A stretch of 64,000 nt of DNA from Streptomyces misionensis (GCF_900104815.1 NZ_FNTD01000003.1:124001-188000); one strand, 5' to 3'; numbered from the stretch's first letter, positions 48,516-57,358 are shown. Notes: a model not told the origin generated them from the sequence alone. Program-made: numbers and translations.

Positions 48516-49118
48516 GATGCGGGATCCTCTCCACGCGAGCACCGCAAGCTCACTGACCCAAAGGCCATGCGGGCTGTCGCTCACCCCACTCGCCTCGCCC
48601 TGCTCCAAGCTCTGGGCCGGCGCGAGCCGCTGACCGCGACCGAAGCCGCGCAGATGGTGGGCGAGTCCCCGACGAACTGCGCTTTCCATCTACGCACCCT
48701 GGCCAAGTACGGCTTCGTCGAGGAGGCTGGGGGCGGCACCGGCCGCAGTCGCCCATGGCGGCGTGCTCACATCGGCTTCACTTTCGAGGATTCCGATCCC
48801 GCGGGCGACCCCGAAACCACGATCGCCGCTGCTGTGCTCAGCACTGTGCTGTGGGACTCATGGGTGGAACGGATCCGCAAGGTCGGTGCCATGCGATCCG
48901 CTTTCCCCGAGCACTGGAACAAGATCACCAGCTCTGCCGAGTCGATCTTCTACCTCACTCCGGAGGAAGCAGAGTCCTTCAGGACGGAGCTGACCGCCAT
49001 TCTCTTCCGCTACCGCGAACGGCTCGAAGATCCGTCGCTGCGCCCCGAGGGCGCCATCCCGATGGAGCTGATCCAGTTCACCTTCCCCGCCGATGCTCTG
49101 CGCCCGCTGGAGGACTGA
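48504..49118 (+). CDS. ArsR-like winged-helix regulator
   Basis: In this 204-residue protein, the N-terminal winged helix reads MRAVAHPTRLALLQALGRRE, TATEAAQMVGESPTNCAFHL, RTLAKYGFVEEAGGG, an ArsR/HTH_20 pattern. The C-terminal half is helical, with no cysteine metal site. There is no ribosome-binding site: the ATG lies inside the operator and 8 bases after a -10 box, so the mRNA is probably leaderless. It is followed after 2 bp by an MFS exporter gene, its likely target. Confidence 0.84.
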   Translation: MSFEDAGSSPREHRKLTDPKAMRAVAHPTRLALLQALGRREPLTATEAAQMVGESPTNCAFHLRTLAKYGFVEEAGGGTGRSRPWRRAHIGFTFEDSDPAGDPETTIAAAVLSTVLWDSWVERIRKVGAMRSAFPEHWNKITSSAESIFYLTPEEAESFRTELTAILFRYRERLEDPSLRPEGAIPMELIQFTFPADALRPLED

Positions 49119-49120
49119 CC

Positions 49121-50380
49121 GTGCGTGCCCTGCTTGCTCGCCGTGACGTCCGCCTGCTCGTCCTTGCCAGGTTGATCGACATGGCCGGGAGCAACGCCTT
49201 GTGGATTGCCCTCGGTATCCGGGTCAAGGAACTCACCGGCAGCAGTTCCGCCGCGGGCCTGACCTTCTTCGCCTTCATCCTCGGCACCCTGGGCGCTCCC
49301 CTGGGCGGCGCCCTGGTGGACCGATTACGCCGTCGGCCGCTGCTGATCGTCCTGAACCTGGTGTCCGTGGTGCTGGTCTTGCCGCTGCTGTTGGTGCACA
49401 ACCGGCATGACGTCTGGATCTGCTACCTCGTCATGACTCTGTACGGGCTGGCCAGCGGCGTCACCAGTTCGGCCATGACCGCGTTCACACAGACGCTGAT
49501 TCCACCGGAGCACTTGGGCGATGCCAACGGCCTCCTGCAGACCCTGCTGCAGGGCCTGCGCCTGATCGCACCTCTCCTGGGTGCAGGGGTGCTGTCCGCA
49601 TTCGGCCTGGGTCTGCTAGTGGTAGGCGATGCGGCGACCTTCGCTCTCGCAGCCCTGCTCATTGCACTGATCCGGCAGCGGGAGGATCGCCCGCAGCCGG
49701 CGCAGCAAGAAGAAACTGGCGCCCACATCGCGGCCGGCTTCCGTTACATCGTGCGGACACCCGCCTTGCGCCAGTTCACCGTCGCCGTGGTGCTCGCTGT
49801 TGTTGCCTTCGGATTCTGCGAGTCAGTCCTCTTTGCCGTCGTCGACGCAGGACTGCACCGTCCGCCGACCTTCCTCGGCATCCTCGGCTCATTGCAGGGT
49901 GCAGGTGCGATCGTGGCTGGGGCGGCCGCCGCGGTGTTCATGCGACGTGCAGGGGAAGGGCGGACCGTGGTGCTAGGCCTGGCCTGCGCTGCCGCAGGCT
50001 TCCTCCTGAGCGCAGCCCCGTCTCTTCTGGCGGTCGCGCCGGGCGCCGTGCTCATCGGTGCCAGCCTGCCTCTGATCATTGCGGGAGCCATGACCCTTTT
50101 CCAGCGGCGCACGCCCGCCTCTCTGATGGGCCGCACCGATGCCGCGTTGAACGTGCTGATAGGAGTACCGCAGACTGCGGCCATCGCCGGCGGAGCGGCT
50201 TTGATCGCGCTGGTGGACTACCGCGTCATGCTCGCGGTGATGGGGGCCTTGGTGGTCGCCTCGGCGCTCTACCTGGCCACCCGCACCACTCACCAGCCGA
50301 TCGAGACAGTAGTCACCGCACGGCTGGCGCAAGGGTCCGGCGAAGGGAATCCGACAACACCACCACCGCACCGCAGGTGA
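49121..50380 (+). CDS. MFS transporter (exporter type)
   Basis: GTG at 49121 lies two bases after the regulator stop and is preceded by CTGGAGGACTGACC. The 419-residue protein has about 12 membrane helices and the MFS loop GALVDRLRRRPLLI after helix 2. It likely exports a drug or metabolite recognised by the upstream regulator. The regulator-transporter pair behind one operator is a typical inducible efflux cassette. Confidence 0.85.
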   Translation: MRALLARRDVRLLVLARLIDMAGSNALWIALGIRVKELTGSSSAAGLTFFAFILGTLGAPLGGALVDRLRRRPLLIVLNLVSVVLVLPLLLVHNRHDVWICYLVMTLYGLASGVTSSAMTAFTQTLIPPEHLGDANGLLQTLLQGLRLIAPLLGAGVLSAFGLGLLVVGDAATFALAALLIALIRQREDRPQPAQQEETGAHIAAGFRYIVRTPALRQFTVAVVLAVVAFGFCESVLFAVVDAGLHRPPTFLGILGSLQGAGAIVAGAAAAVFMRRAGEGRTVVLGLACAAAGFLLSAAPSLLAVAPGAVLIGASLPLIIAGAMTLFQRRTPASLMGRTDAALNVLIGVPQTAAIAGGAALIALVDYRVMLAVMGALVVASALYLATRTTHQPIETVVTARLAQGSGEGNPTTPPPHRR

Positions 50381-50429
50381 CACCAAGGTTCCAGAGCGTG
50401 GCTGGGGCGATGACGGTTAGGGTCCGCGG

Positions 50430-50969
50430 GTGTTGAGCAGACCCGGCTGGACGGTGCACTTCGTGAGCCGCGACTTGCCCGCACCGACGGCCACGCGTTT
50501 TCTCCCGGACGTACGGGCCGGCGACCTGGTGTCATGGCTGGATGAGGTAGGTCTGCCGGACGGCCTGCCGTTTCTGCTCTCGCCGTGGTTTGAGTACGAC
50601 GTCGCGCTCAACTCGTACTTCCTTCACGCGAACCTGACGGCTCCGTGGAACAGCAACGCCAGCCGGGCCCGACCTCTGGCCCGGTTCTTCACGTGCCGCC
50701 ACGGACGTCGCTCGCTTGACCCCCATTCCCTCCAAGCGGCTGAGCAACCAGCTGAGGAAGTGGTCAACGGTCAACTCCAAAACCTGGCCATAAGCACCCC
50801 CGACCACCCCTGCAGCTGCGAGTGGGAGGGCACCTGGCGCGTCGTGGGAGCGCCACCCACCGAACCCGGGGCCATCCCGATCACCACCATGCGACACCCT
50901 GCCGCACCGGCGGCTGGCGCCAGCGTCCCTAATCCCGACGAAGGCGCGCCTGCAACTTGGGCGCCCTGA
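50430..50969 (+). pseudogene. N-terminal remnant of a tyrosine recombinase
   Basis: The first 90 codons (FLLSPWFEYDVALNSYFLHA, NLTAPWNSNASRARPLARFF) match the N-terminal arm/core-binding start of a common Streptomyces integrase (FLLDP...YD..LN.YF......W......ArdL..FL). After LARFF the frame becomes unlike an integrase (TCRHGRRSLDPHSLQAAEQP) and ends at 50969 with no catalytic domain. A second recombinase once lay here. Confidence 0.6.
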
Positions 50970-50974
50970 CACAA

Positions 50975-51014
50975 GGCCCGTTCTCTCCACGAACCAACGC
51001 GGAGAGAACGGGCC
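50975..51014 (+). terminator. Perfect 14-bp hairpin followed by T-rich tract
   Basis: GGCCCGTTCTCTCC / GGAGAGAACGGGCC with a 12-base loop, then TTTCT; a Rho-independent-type terminator isolating parAB. Confidence 0.78.
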
Positions 51015-51099
51015 TTTCTGCGTTCAAGGGCACTCTGACGAGGCGCGCCGCAAGAGAGCAGCGCTCAACTCGGGGCGCAACTCGTTGTTCAGCTCCGGC

Positions 51100-51115
51100 G
51101 TATACCGCGGTATAC
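51100..51115. promoter_or_regulatory. parS-like palindrome, site 1
   Basis: GTATACCGCGGTATAC, a perfect 16-bp palindrome about 120 bp upstream of the ParA start. An identical copy lies inside parB at 52627-52642. A/T-containing palindromes are rare in this DNA. A ParB-binding or ParA-autoregulation site is the best explanation. Confidence 0.7.
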
Positions 51116-51233
51116 ACAGCTGCGCCCACGCCCGAAACCACCCCAATCCCACCTGTCGCCCACACGATCTGAGAAGCTATAGCCCGTCCGAGTACCAGAG
51201 CCCGCTCTGGGAAGCACACGGAAACGGAGCACC

Positions 51234-51896
51234 ATGCCCTCATCTGTCCTCGTCGTGTCCACCGACCCGCAAGGGTCCACAATTTGGTGGGCCGACCGCG
51301 TCGGCGACAACCTTCCCTTCGACTTCGCCGCTGCCCACGAAGACCCCGACAGCCTCGCCGGCCTGAAAAACCTCGGCGCGCAGATCCACGTCATTGCCAA
51401 CCAGAAGGGCGGCGTCGGGAAGACCACCACGGCCGTTAACCTCGCCGCCGTCACCCACGACGTCCTCGGCCAGAGCGACGACCGGCAGCACATCTTTATC
51501 GACACCCCCGGCAGCCTGGAGAACGAGCACATCCTCGCCGCAGCTCTCGACGTCGCCGACGACGTTCTCGTCCCGATGCCGCCCGAACCGCTCGCCTTCG
51601 ACCCGACCGCTCGCACCATCGAACGTGTCATCGTCCCCCGCGGTCTGCCCTACACCGTCGTCATCAACGCCTGGGACCCGCGCGACGGCAAAGCCGACCT
51701 CGAGGACACGATCGCCTACATCGACGCGATGGGATGGCCCCGCGCGAAGACCGTCATCCGCCGCTACAAGATCCACACCCGTGCGGCATCCGAAGGCAAG
51801 GTCGTCACCCAATACGCCGACAACGGAACCACCCTCCGCGCACGCGAGGACTACTTCCGTCTCGCCCTTGAGCGCGGCTACGGAGGGCGCCGCTGA
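51234..51896 (+). CDS. parA: ParA-family partition ATPase with permuted motif order
   Basis: In this 220-residue protein all deviant-Walker motifs are present but in unusual order. The A'-like VLVVSTDPQGSTIWWADR (residues 5-22) comes first and Walker A IANQKGGVGKTTTAVNLAAV (54-73) second. Walker B HIFIDTPGSLENEHI (86-100) follows. Standard ParA has Walker A, then A', then B. The C-terminal part (PYTVVINAWDPRDGKADLED ... RRYKIHTRAASEGKVVTQY) is normal. A swap of two adjacent segments of about 50 and 32 residues would restore the canonical order. The frame is intact and overlaps parB (TGATG). Confidence 0.85.
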   Translation: MPSSVLVVSTDPQGSTIWWADRVGDNLPFDFAAAHEDPDSLAGLKNLGAQIHVIANQKGGVGKTTTAVNLAAVTHDVLGQSDDRQHIFIDTPGSLENEHILAAALDVADDVLVPMPPEPLAFDPTARTIERVIVPRGLPYTVVINAWDPRDGKADLEDTIAYIDAMGWPRAKTVIRRYKIHTRAASEGKVVTQYADNGTTLRAREDYFRLALERGYGGRR

Positions 51897-52951
51897 TGGC
51901 AGGCAAGCGCGTATCCCTCGCCTCTCTCGCCGCAAGCAAGGTAGAGGCTGTCCCCGGGGCCAGCCGCCCCGAGCTCATCCACGTACACCCCGACCTCGTT
52001 GCCCCCACGCCTCTCAACCCGCGCCGAGCGTTCGACGAAGCCGAACTTGTCGAACTCGGTGAGGACATGCGTAACGGGCAGCTCCAGCCCTGCGTTGCCG
52101 TGAACAAGACGGCTTACCTCAAGCTGTACCCGGAGCACGCAGACCAGCTGCCCGACACCTGCCGGTACGTCATGGCCGCCGGCGAACGGCGCTGGCGCGC
52201 CGCCCGTCAAGTCGGCCTCGGCAACCTCGACCTGATGCTGCGGCATGACCTCACCGAGACTCGCGTCCGCTTCCTCGCCGCGGTCCTGTCGGAGAACGTG
52301 CAGCGCGCCAACTTCAACCCCATCGAAGAAGCCGACGGCCTACGCGCCATGCTCGAGCTCCACGACGGCAACCAGGCGGCCGCCGCCCGCGCGATGGGCA
52401 AGTCGAAGGCGTGGTTCAACCAGCGGATCGGACTGCTGCGCCTGTCCGACGAGATGGTGCAGCTTGTCCTTCAAGGAGAGCTGACCGCGTTCCGGGAGAT
52501 GCGACGCTACGCCGCTATGCCACGGGACGAGCAATACGCCGCGTGGAAGGCAGACCAAGAACAGCCCCGCCCCAGCAAGCCCGAACCGGGTTCACCTGCG
52601 CGGGAGCCGATTGAATCCTCAGAGATGTATACCGCGGTATACACGCCCAATACCCCGGCCTCTGCGTCACAGCCCGCCGCGGACAGTCCGCCAGCACCGG
52701 ACGAACGGACCGGGTCCGCCCCGGTCTCTGCACAGTCCGATACGAAGCTGGAAGCGGCGCCACCGAAGCAGACGTCCACTGTTCCCGCCCAGGCTGCTGA
52801 GTCAGCAGGACGGCAACCGGCGACGTTCCCCTACCACGACGCCGTGTTCGCGGCCCAACTCTTGGTCCGCGAGATGCCTCAAGACCAGCTTGACCTGCTG
52901 ACTGACCTCTTGGCCGAACAGCGGTCCAGGAAGACAGCGGAGACCGTCTGA
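51896..52951 (+). CDS. parB: ParB-family partition protein
   Basis: In this 351-residue protein, the N-terminal ParB domain carries PLNPRRAFDEAELVELGEDM and the CTP-binding box GERRWRAA (96-103). NVQRANFNPIEEADGLRAML follows. A helix-turn-helix (GNQAAAARAMGKSKAWFNQR, IGLLRLS) binds the centromere. A Pro/Ser/Ala-rich linker, encoded in part by a second copy of the 16-bp palindrome (MYTAVYTPN), leads to a C-terminal dimerisation helix (QDQLDLLTDLLAEQRS). It is translationally coupled to parA. Confidence 0.9.
   Translation: MAGKRVSLASLAASKVEAVPGASRPELIHVHPDLVAPTPLNPRRAFDEAELVELGEDMRNGQLQPCVAVNKTAYLKLYPEHADQLPDTCRYVMAAGERRWRAARQVGLGNLDLMLRHDLTETRVRFLAAVLSENVQRANFNPIEEADGLRAMLELHDGNQAAAARAMGKSKAWFNQRIGLLRLSDEMVQLVLQGELTAFREMRRYAAMPRDEQYAAWKADQEQPRPSKPEPGSPAREPIESSEMYTAVYTPNTPASASQPAADSPPAPDERTGSAPVSAQSDTKLEAAPPKQTSTVPAQAAESAGRQPATFPYHDAVFAAQLLVREMPQDQLDLLTDLLAEQRSRKTAETV
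52627..52642. promoter_or_regulatory. parS-like palindrome, site 2, inside parB
   Basis: GTATACCGCGGTATAC is identical to site 1, lies within the low-complexity linker of ParB and is followed by the same AC. A centromere site within or near parB is known for several partition loci. Confidence 0.68.
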
Positions 52952-52959
52952 CGTGGCCG

Positions 52960-52994
52960 GGCCCCGCCCTCGCCGCCAAGGCACGGGCGGGGCC
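52960..52994 (+). terminator. 10-bp GC hairpin after parB
   Basis: GGCCCCGCCC / GGGCGGGGCC with a 15-base loop just after the parB stop. Confidence 0.7.
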
Positions 52995-53139
52995 TCGCCG
53001 CGGGCCAGACCTCTTGGTGTGCCATCCACTTCGCTTCTCCAGACATCCCTGACGACAACGCCTCGCGCTGGCGGACGGTCAAGCGACCGACGAAAGGGCC
53101 GCGCCCGGCATCCGAAGGACTAGCTGCCGGTCACGTGCA

Positions 53140-53313
53140 TCTGGCACCTGCACGATCCGACAAGGCAGGCGGACCGCCGCGGCGACCGGCGGAGCGGGCC
53201 CGTACGGTGCTCACGGACACGGTGACCGGGGCCGATCCGTGTCCGATCTGCCACCCAGGCCAGGACGCTCGACCGGGTCCATGGCCGTACATGCCGCGCG
53301 ACGGGGCGGGATG
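53140..53313 (+). pseudogene. DUF6233 C-terminal remnant
   Basis: HLHDPTRQ-type coding and, in another frame, ERARTVLTDTVTGADPCPIC followed by HPGQ match the C-terminus of the intact DUF6233 protein at 59714 (CTIRQGRR ... ARMVLTDTVIGAEPCPICRP). The N-terminal coiled coil is missing and the frame is broken at least once. Confidence 0.55.
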
Positions 53314-53394
53314 AACGACGCGGGCCGCCGCCACGCTCGCGCGCGTCGCCGAGCTGGTTGTGAGTCGGACGCCGCCGTGCGCGCCGTCAGGGCG

Positions 53395-53570
53395 GCGTCC
53401 GACTCGTGCCGCTCGTCCGACAGCGCCCCGGTCGACGACCGAACTGGCAGGCCCTCGGCACGCCGCTGCTCGATGTCCTGCGCCTTGCGGGCGGCTGCTC
53501 GCTGGTTCTTCAGCCAGCCAGCGGCGTGTCCTCGAGGTAGCGGTGCAGGATGATGACTGAAGCGTCGACC
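53395..53570 (-). pseudogene. Helicase-associated (HA) domain remnant
   Basis: The minus strand reads LHRYLEDTPL in one frame and GWLKNQRAAARKAQDIEQRR, AEGLPVRSSTGALSDERHE in the next. This is one helicase-associated repeat of the large helicases common in Streptomyces chromosome arms and plasmids. Only about 60 residues remain and the frame is shifted. Confidence 0.55.
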
Positions 53571-53671
53571 CACGGCCTCGACCCAGTCCCACCGCAGACG
53601 GTGGGGCCGCCGCCGTGTACGCGGTTGTCGTACGGAGACCCGGCTACCGCCCTCGCTGTCAGTCGAGAGTT

Positions 53672-54533
53672 CTAGGACATCTGGGACAATGCTGTTTCCA
53701 GGCGGCTCACGATGGGATCGATCTGGTTAGGGTCCGCTGGCAAGTCGCCTCGCAGGTCTGCAAGGTCGTTGAGCACATCCTCGATCTGATAACGGCTGGT
53801 GCAGGCCGAGAGGATTTTTGGCGGCAGCAGCTCGGTCAGTCAGTGTGAGGCGACACCCTTGAACCCCGGACCGAGCCCGCGTCGCTTGCCGCGTGACGCA
53901 GCGCCGGGCCATGCGGTGAGGGCCGCGACCGCCGCCTGAGCGGTCTGCGGGGTGAGGCCGGCGCTCACCTGCCCGGAGGTCAGGACCCGTGCGTACGCGC
54001 CGGTGCCGTGGGTGCGGAGAGCGTCGGCGAGCGCGGCCGCCGCGGTTTCCGCTGGCCCGGCCTCCCAACCGCCCTCGACCCCCTGCTGCGCCTGTCGGGG
54101 GAGGGCGTCACGTCGGCTGAGGAGCACGGCCAGGGCCTGCCGCCTCGGATGCGTCCAGCGTGACCGTGACCAGCGCGGCCCCGAGCTGGTGGACACGGTG
54201 CCGGGTCAAGCCGTGAGCGACGAGCGCCTGGCGCAGCGCCGTACTCGTCCCCGCCGTACCTCCGCCGCCGACGAACTCGCCCGCCCCGGCACCGGCCTGT
54301 TCGGCGCGCTCGACAACGGCGGCCGCCGAGACCGGCACGACGGAGAGGATCTCCGCACACTCCGGATCGAGCTGGGCAAGCGCGCCGGCCAGGACCTCAA
54401 GGGCAGCGGCCACGTCCTCCACCGCGCCCGCGCTCCACCGCGCCGGGTCGGCGGCGTCGGCCAACATGCACGCCGCGACGACGGCCTCCTCCGCCAGCAC
54501 CTCGACCCCGCCGGGCTCACCAGTCAGCTTCAT
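53672..54533 (-). pseudogene. Broken gene with one frameshift and one in-frame stop
   Basis: ATG at 54533 begins MKLTGEPGGVEVLAEEAVVA, a helical protein. Near 54140 coding character moves to another frame (RRQALAVLLSRRDALPRQAQ, then GTGAYARVLTSGQVSAGLTP). That frame meets TGA at about 53839-53841 after GFKGVASH, then continues in phase with LTELLPPKILSACTSRYQIE, DVLNDLADLRGDLPADPNQI and ends at 53672. One ancestral gene of about 285 codons fits all pieces. The family is not recognised. Confidence 0.6.
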
Positions 54534-54663
54534 GTCCCGTCCAATGAGATGTGACCGCGCCAGGTGGTGCGCGCTGATCACATGATGACGTTCGCGGCCC
54601 ACCCCATCGACACAAGGTCGCGGACGCCCCGCCCCTTCGACGCGGACGCGACCCGGTGAGGTA

Positions 54664-54966
54664 CTACGGGCCGGTGAGGATGTCGTGGGTGCCGATGCGG
54701 CGCCAGATAACGTGCGGGGTGCCGGGACGGTGCTCGGGTCCGTACTCCCATGTGGCCCGGCCCGCGGGGCCGGTGCCCATGGACCAGGTGAGCTCGTAGA
54801 CGCCCGGTGCGCGCTGGACACGCTTGACGCGGAGGCCGGCGCGGAAGCGACCGGTGCGCAGGTCCTCGACGAAGGCCGTCACGGTCTGGCGGAAGCGGCG
54901 GCGCTGTTCCGAGGTGAGGCGGTCCAGATCGTTGTTGAAGCGGGGCAGGGTCTCGTAGGTCGGCAC
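54664..54966 (-). CDS. RelE/ParE-superfamily toxin-like protein
   Basis: ATG at 54966 follows CGGAGGACCGACGTG. The 100-residue protein reads YETLPRFNNDLDRLTSEQRR, RFRQTVTAFVEDLRTGRF, RVKRVQRAPGVYELTWSMGT, THVIWRRIGTHDI-like end. This is the RelE fold order: helices, then basic strands ending in IWRRIGTHD. RelE enzymes cut mRNA on the ribosome. No antitoxin gene is adjacent on either side, so it may be an orphan or act otherwise. Confidence 0.68.
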   Translation of the reverse strand: MPTYETLPRFNNDLDRLTSEQRRRFRQTVTAFVEDLRTGRFRAGLRVKRVQRAPGVYELTWSMGTGPAGRATWEYGPEHRPGTPHVIWRRIGTHDILTGP

Positions 54967-55306
54967 GTCGGTCCTCCGGGCAGCAAGAAGCCCCCGGCGT
55001 TGCCGGGGGCGGAGAGTCGATGACGTGGTGCAGGGGGCGGCGTCTTTGGCCGCTGGGTGGGGGAGCGGTACGCAGATGTGCGCTCTTTGACGGCGGAGGC
55101 GCTTACTGGCGGTTTTCGGGGCGTGTGAGGCGGGTGTGACTGGGGGCCGCAGCGCAGCATTTGCATGGCCCTGGTGGTGACCGCCGGGCGGGCACGGTGT
55201 CCGCGGAAGCGCCCGCCGTGCGGGATCGGCCGTGAAGTTCCGGTGAACCCTCCCGCCTCACGGGATCGCGCTTTTTTGCAGTTCAGAGCCGGTGTGTGCT
55301 GTGGCG
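54967..55306. other. Gap before the relaxase gene; candidate oriT
   Basis: GCCCCCGGC-gtt-GCCGGGGGC (about 54988-55009) is a perfect 9-bp hairpin. A GGCGGGC/GCCCGCC inverted repeat lies at about 55190-55220. A T-run (CGCTTTTTTGCAG) ends just before the relaxase start. Relaxase genes often lie next to their nick site, so this gap is the best place for oriT. No known nic sequence can be recognised. Confidence 0.42.
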
Positions 55307-57220
55307 ATGCTGAGTATGGCGAAGATCCAGAGCCCTAACGCGGGGCGGTACTACACACGCGGAGTCGCGGTTGGCGACGGCCACCGTCCAGTCGGCCAGT
55401 CGTTGGAGGACGCCCAGGAACTGGCCGGACTCCCGCCGGGACGGTGGCTGGGGCGTGGTCTGCGTGCGCTGGGGCTCACCGAGGGCGGCCAGGTGTCCGA
55501 GCGGCAGCTGGAGCTGCTGTTCGGCGAGGGCCGGCACCCGGACGCCGACCGCATCGAGCGCGGCCTCCTGGACGACGGCGTCGACGCGGCCACGGCCGAC
55601 CGGCGGACCGTGCTGGGGCAGCCGATCGAGGAGATCGAGGCCCGCAAGCAGACTCCGCTGCTGGGCATGGACCTCACCTTCCGGCCGCAGGCGTCGCTGG
55701 TCGTGCTGTGGGCGCTGGGCGACGCCACCGTGCGCCGGGTCATCGAGCGGGCCCACGAGCGGGCCGTCGCCAGGGTGCTGCGCTGGCTGGAGGATGAGGT
55801 TGCCGAGACCCGGTGGGCGTCAGGCCGCGGCCGTGCGAAGACGCCCGCGCTTGTGGTTGCCGCCTTCCGGCACTTCGACAACCGCGACGGACTGCCGCTG
55901 CTGCACGAGCACTGCCTGATCCTCAACCGCGTCCAGCGCCCGGGCGCCGACGGCGATCCGGTGTGGGGCGCTCTGGACACCTACCGCCTCTACCAGAACG
56001 CGGTGGCCGCCGGGACGCTCTACACCCTCACCATGACGACCGAGGTGTGCGAGACCCTGGGACTGGCGACGGTGCCGCGCGAGGTCACGCCGGGCCTGCG
56101 TCCGGTCATGGAGATCGCCGGTGTTCCCGAGGACCTCATCAACTGGCAGGCGTCCCGCCGCCAGCGCATCGAGGACGCCCTGGAGGCGCTCACCGACCAG
56201 TACGTGAAGGACCACGGGCACCTGCCCTCAGAGCGCGCACGCCACCAACTGGGCTGGTGGGCGGCGCAGGAGACCCGGCCCGCGAAGAAGAAGCCGAAGC
56301 CGCTCGCGCAGCTGCTCGCGTGGTGGCGCGCCTCCGCGATCCTCCGCTTCGGCCATGACCTCATCGACAGCCTCCTGGAGAAGTGCCGGGTTGCCGGGGC
56401 GTTGATCCGGGCCCGGGTGGATCCCACCGTGGACGTGGCGCTCGCCGCCGTCGACGTCGCCGCGGTCGTCTTCACCGTGCGCGAGAAGTTCTCCCGGCGT
56501 CACATCCTGGCCGAAGCGCGCCGGCACCTGCTGGAGACGCTGCGCGGCCGCGAGTTCACCCGCGGTCTGGACGACTACATCACCGACCGGGCCCTGCTCC
56601 GGTACTCCCGCCGTCACCCGGTCACGAAGCCCGGCCGGGAAGCGCCAGCGGCGGACCGCATGACCTACACCGCCGACTTCCCGGTGCCACACCGGTGGTG
56701 GATCGCCCCCGCCGAAGGCACACCGCCGCGGGAGTCCAGCCGCTACGAGCGCGCCCGGGTCGCCAGCCTTGCCGTGCAGAACGCGATCCGCGACGCCCGC
56801 ATCCGAGCCGCCACCGCCACCACCACCGAGGCGACAACCTCAGCCTCCTCCGCACCCGCCGATCACCGCGACCTCGAGGGCGAGACGGCGTCCGCTCCCC
56901 ACGCCGTCGACCACCCGGGCCGGGCCGCCGCCCTGACCCCGGCGCAGCGGGCCGCCGCCGAACAGGCCCACCAGCAGGCCGCGATGCCCGAGGAGTACCT
57001 GGAGGGCCGCACCACCGACCCGGCGACGTGGCTGCGCACACCAAAGAACCTGGACCGGCTCGCCGCCTACACCCGCGCCGCCGACACCCGACGCCGCGCC
57101 ATGGAGGACCGGAAGACGCTGGCCGCCGGTCCGGCCAGTCCGGTCGACCAGCACCACCAGGAGCACGAGCAACAGCGCCAGCAGCCCGACCCCGGCCAAG
57201 GTCAGGGTCTGCGGCCGTGA
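55307..57220 (+). CDS. MobF/TrwC-type conjugative relaxase without helicase domain
   Basis: ATG at 55307 begins MLSMAKIQSPNAGRYYTRGV; GTG at 55292 is an alternative. The adjacent tyrosines (RYYTRG) are candidate nick-transfer residues, followed by GRWLGRGLRALGLTEGGQVS and, near 200, LLHEHCLILNRVQ, which carries the metal-binding histidines. This is the TrwC domain layout. The 637-residue protein ends in a disordered Gln/His-rich tail and lacks the helicase half usual in MobF proteins. It would nick oriT and lead a DNA strand, unlike TraB transfer. Confidence 0.8.
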   Translation: MLSMAKIQSPNAGRYYTRGVAVGDGHRPVGQSLEDAQELAGLPPGRWLGRGLRALGLTEGGQVSERQLELLFGEGRHPDADRIERGLLDDGVDAATADRRTVLGQPIEEIEARKQTPLLGMDLTFRPQASLVVLWALGDATVRRVIERAHERAVARVLRWLEDEVAETRWASGRGRAKTPALVVAAFRHFDNRDGLPLLHEHCLILNRVQRPGADGDPVWGALDTYRLYQNAVAAGTLYTLTMTTEVCETLGLATVPREVTPGLRPVMEIAGVPEDLINWQASRRQRIEDALEALTDQYVKDHGHLPSERARHQLGWWAAQETRPAKKKPKPLAQLLAWWRASAILRFGHDLIDSLLEKCRVAGALIRARVDPTVDVALAAVDVAAVVFTVREKFSRRHILAEARRHLLETLRGREFTRGLDDYITDRALLRYSRRHPVTKPGREAPAADRMTYTADFPVPHRWWIAPAEGTPPRESSRYERARVASLAVQNAIRDARIRAATATTTEATTSASSAPADHRDLEGETASAPHAVDHPGRAAALTPAQRAAAEQAHQQAAMPEEYLEGRTTDPATWLRTPKNLDRLAAYTRAADTRRRAMEDRKTLAAGPASPVDQHHQEHEQQRQQPDPGQGQGLRP

Positions 57221-57358
57221 AGCGCTGTGCGGCCCGCACGGCGGGACAGACGACGAAGTCACCACGCCAGGCGCCGGGACGCGACCGGCCGCCCACCCCC
57301 GAAGCCACCCGGGAGCGGGGAGGGTGCCGGGAACCGACCCTCAAGCACGGAGGCCCCC

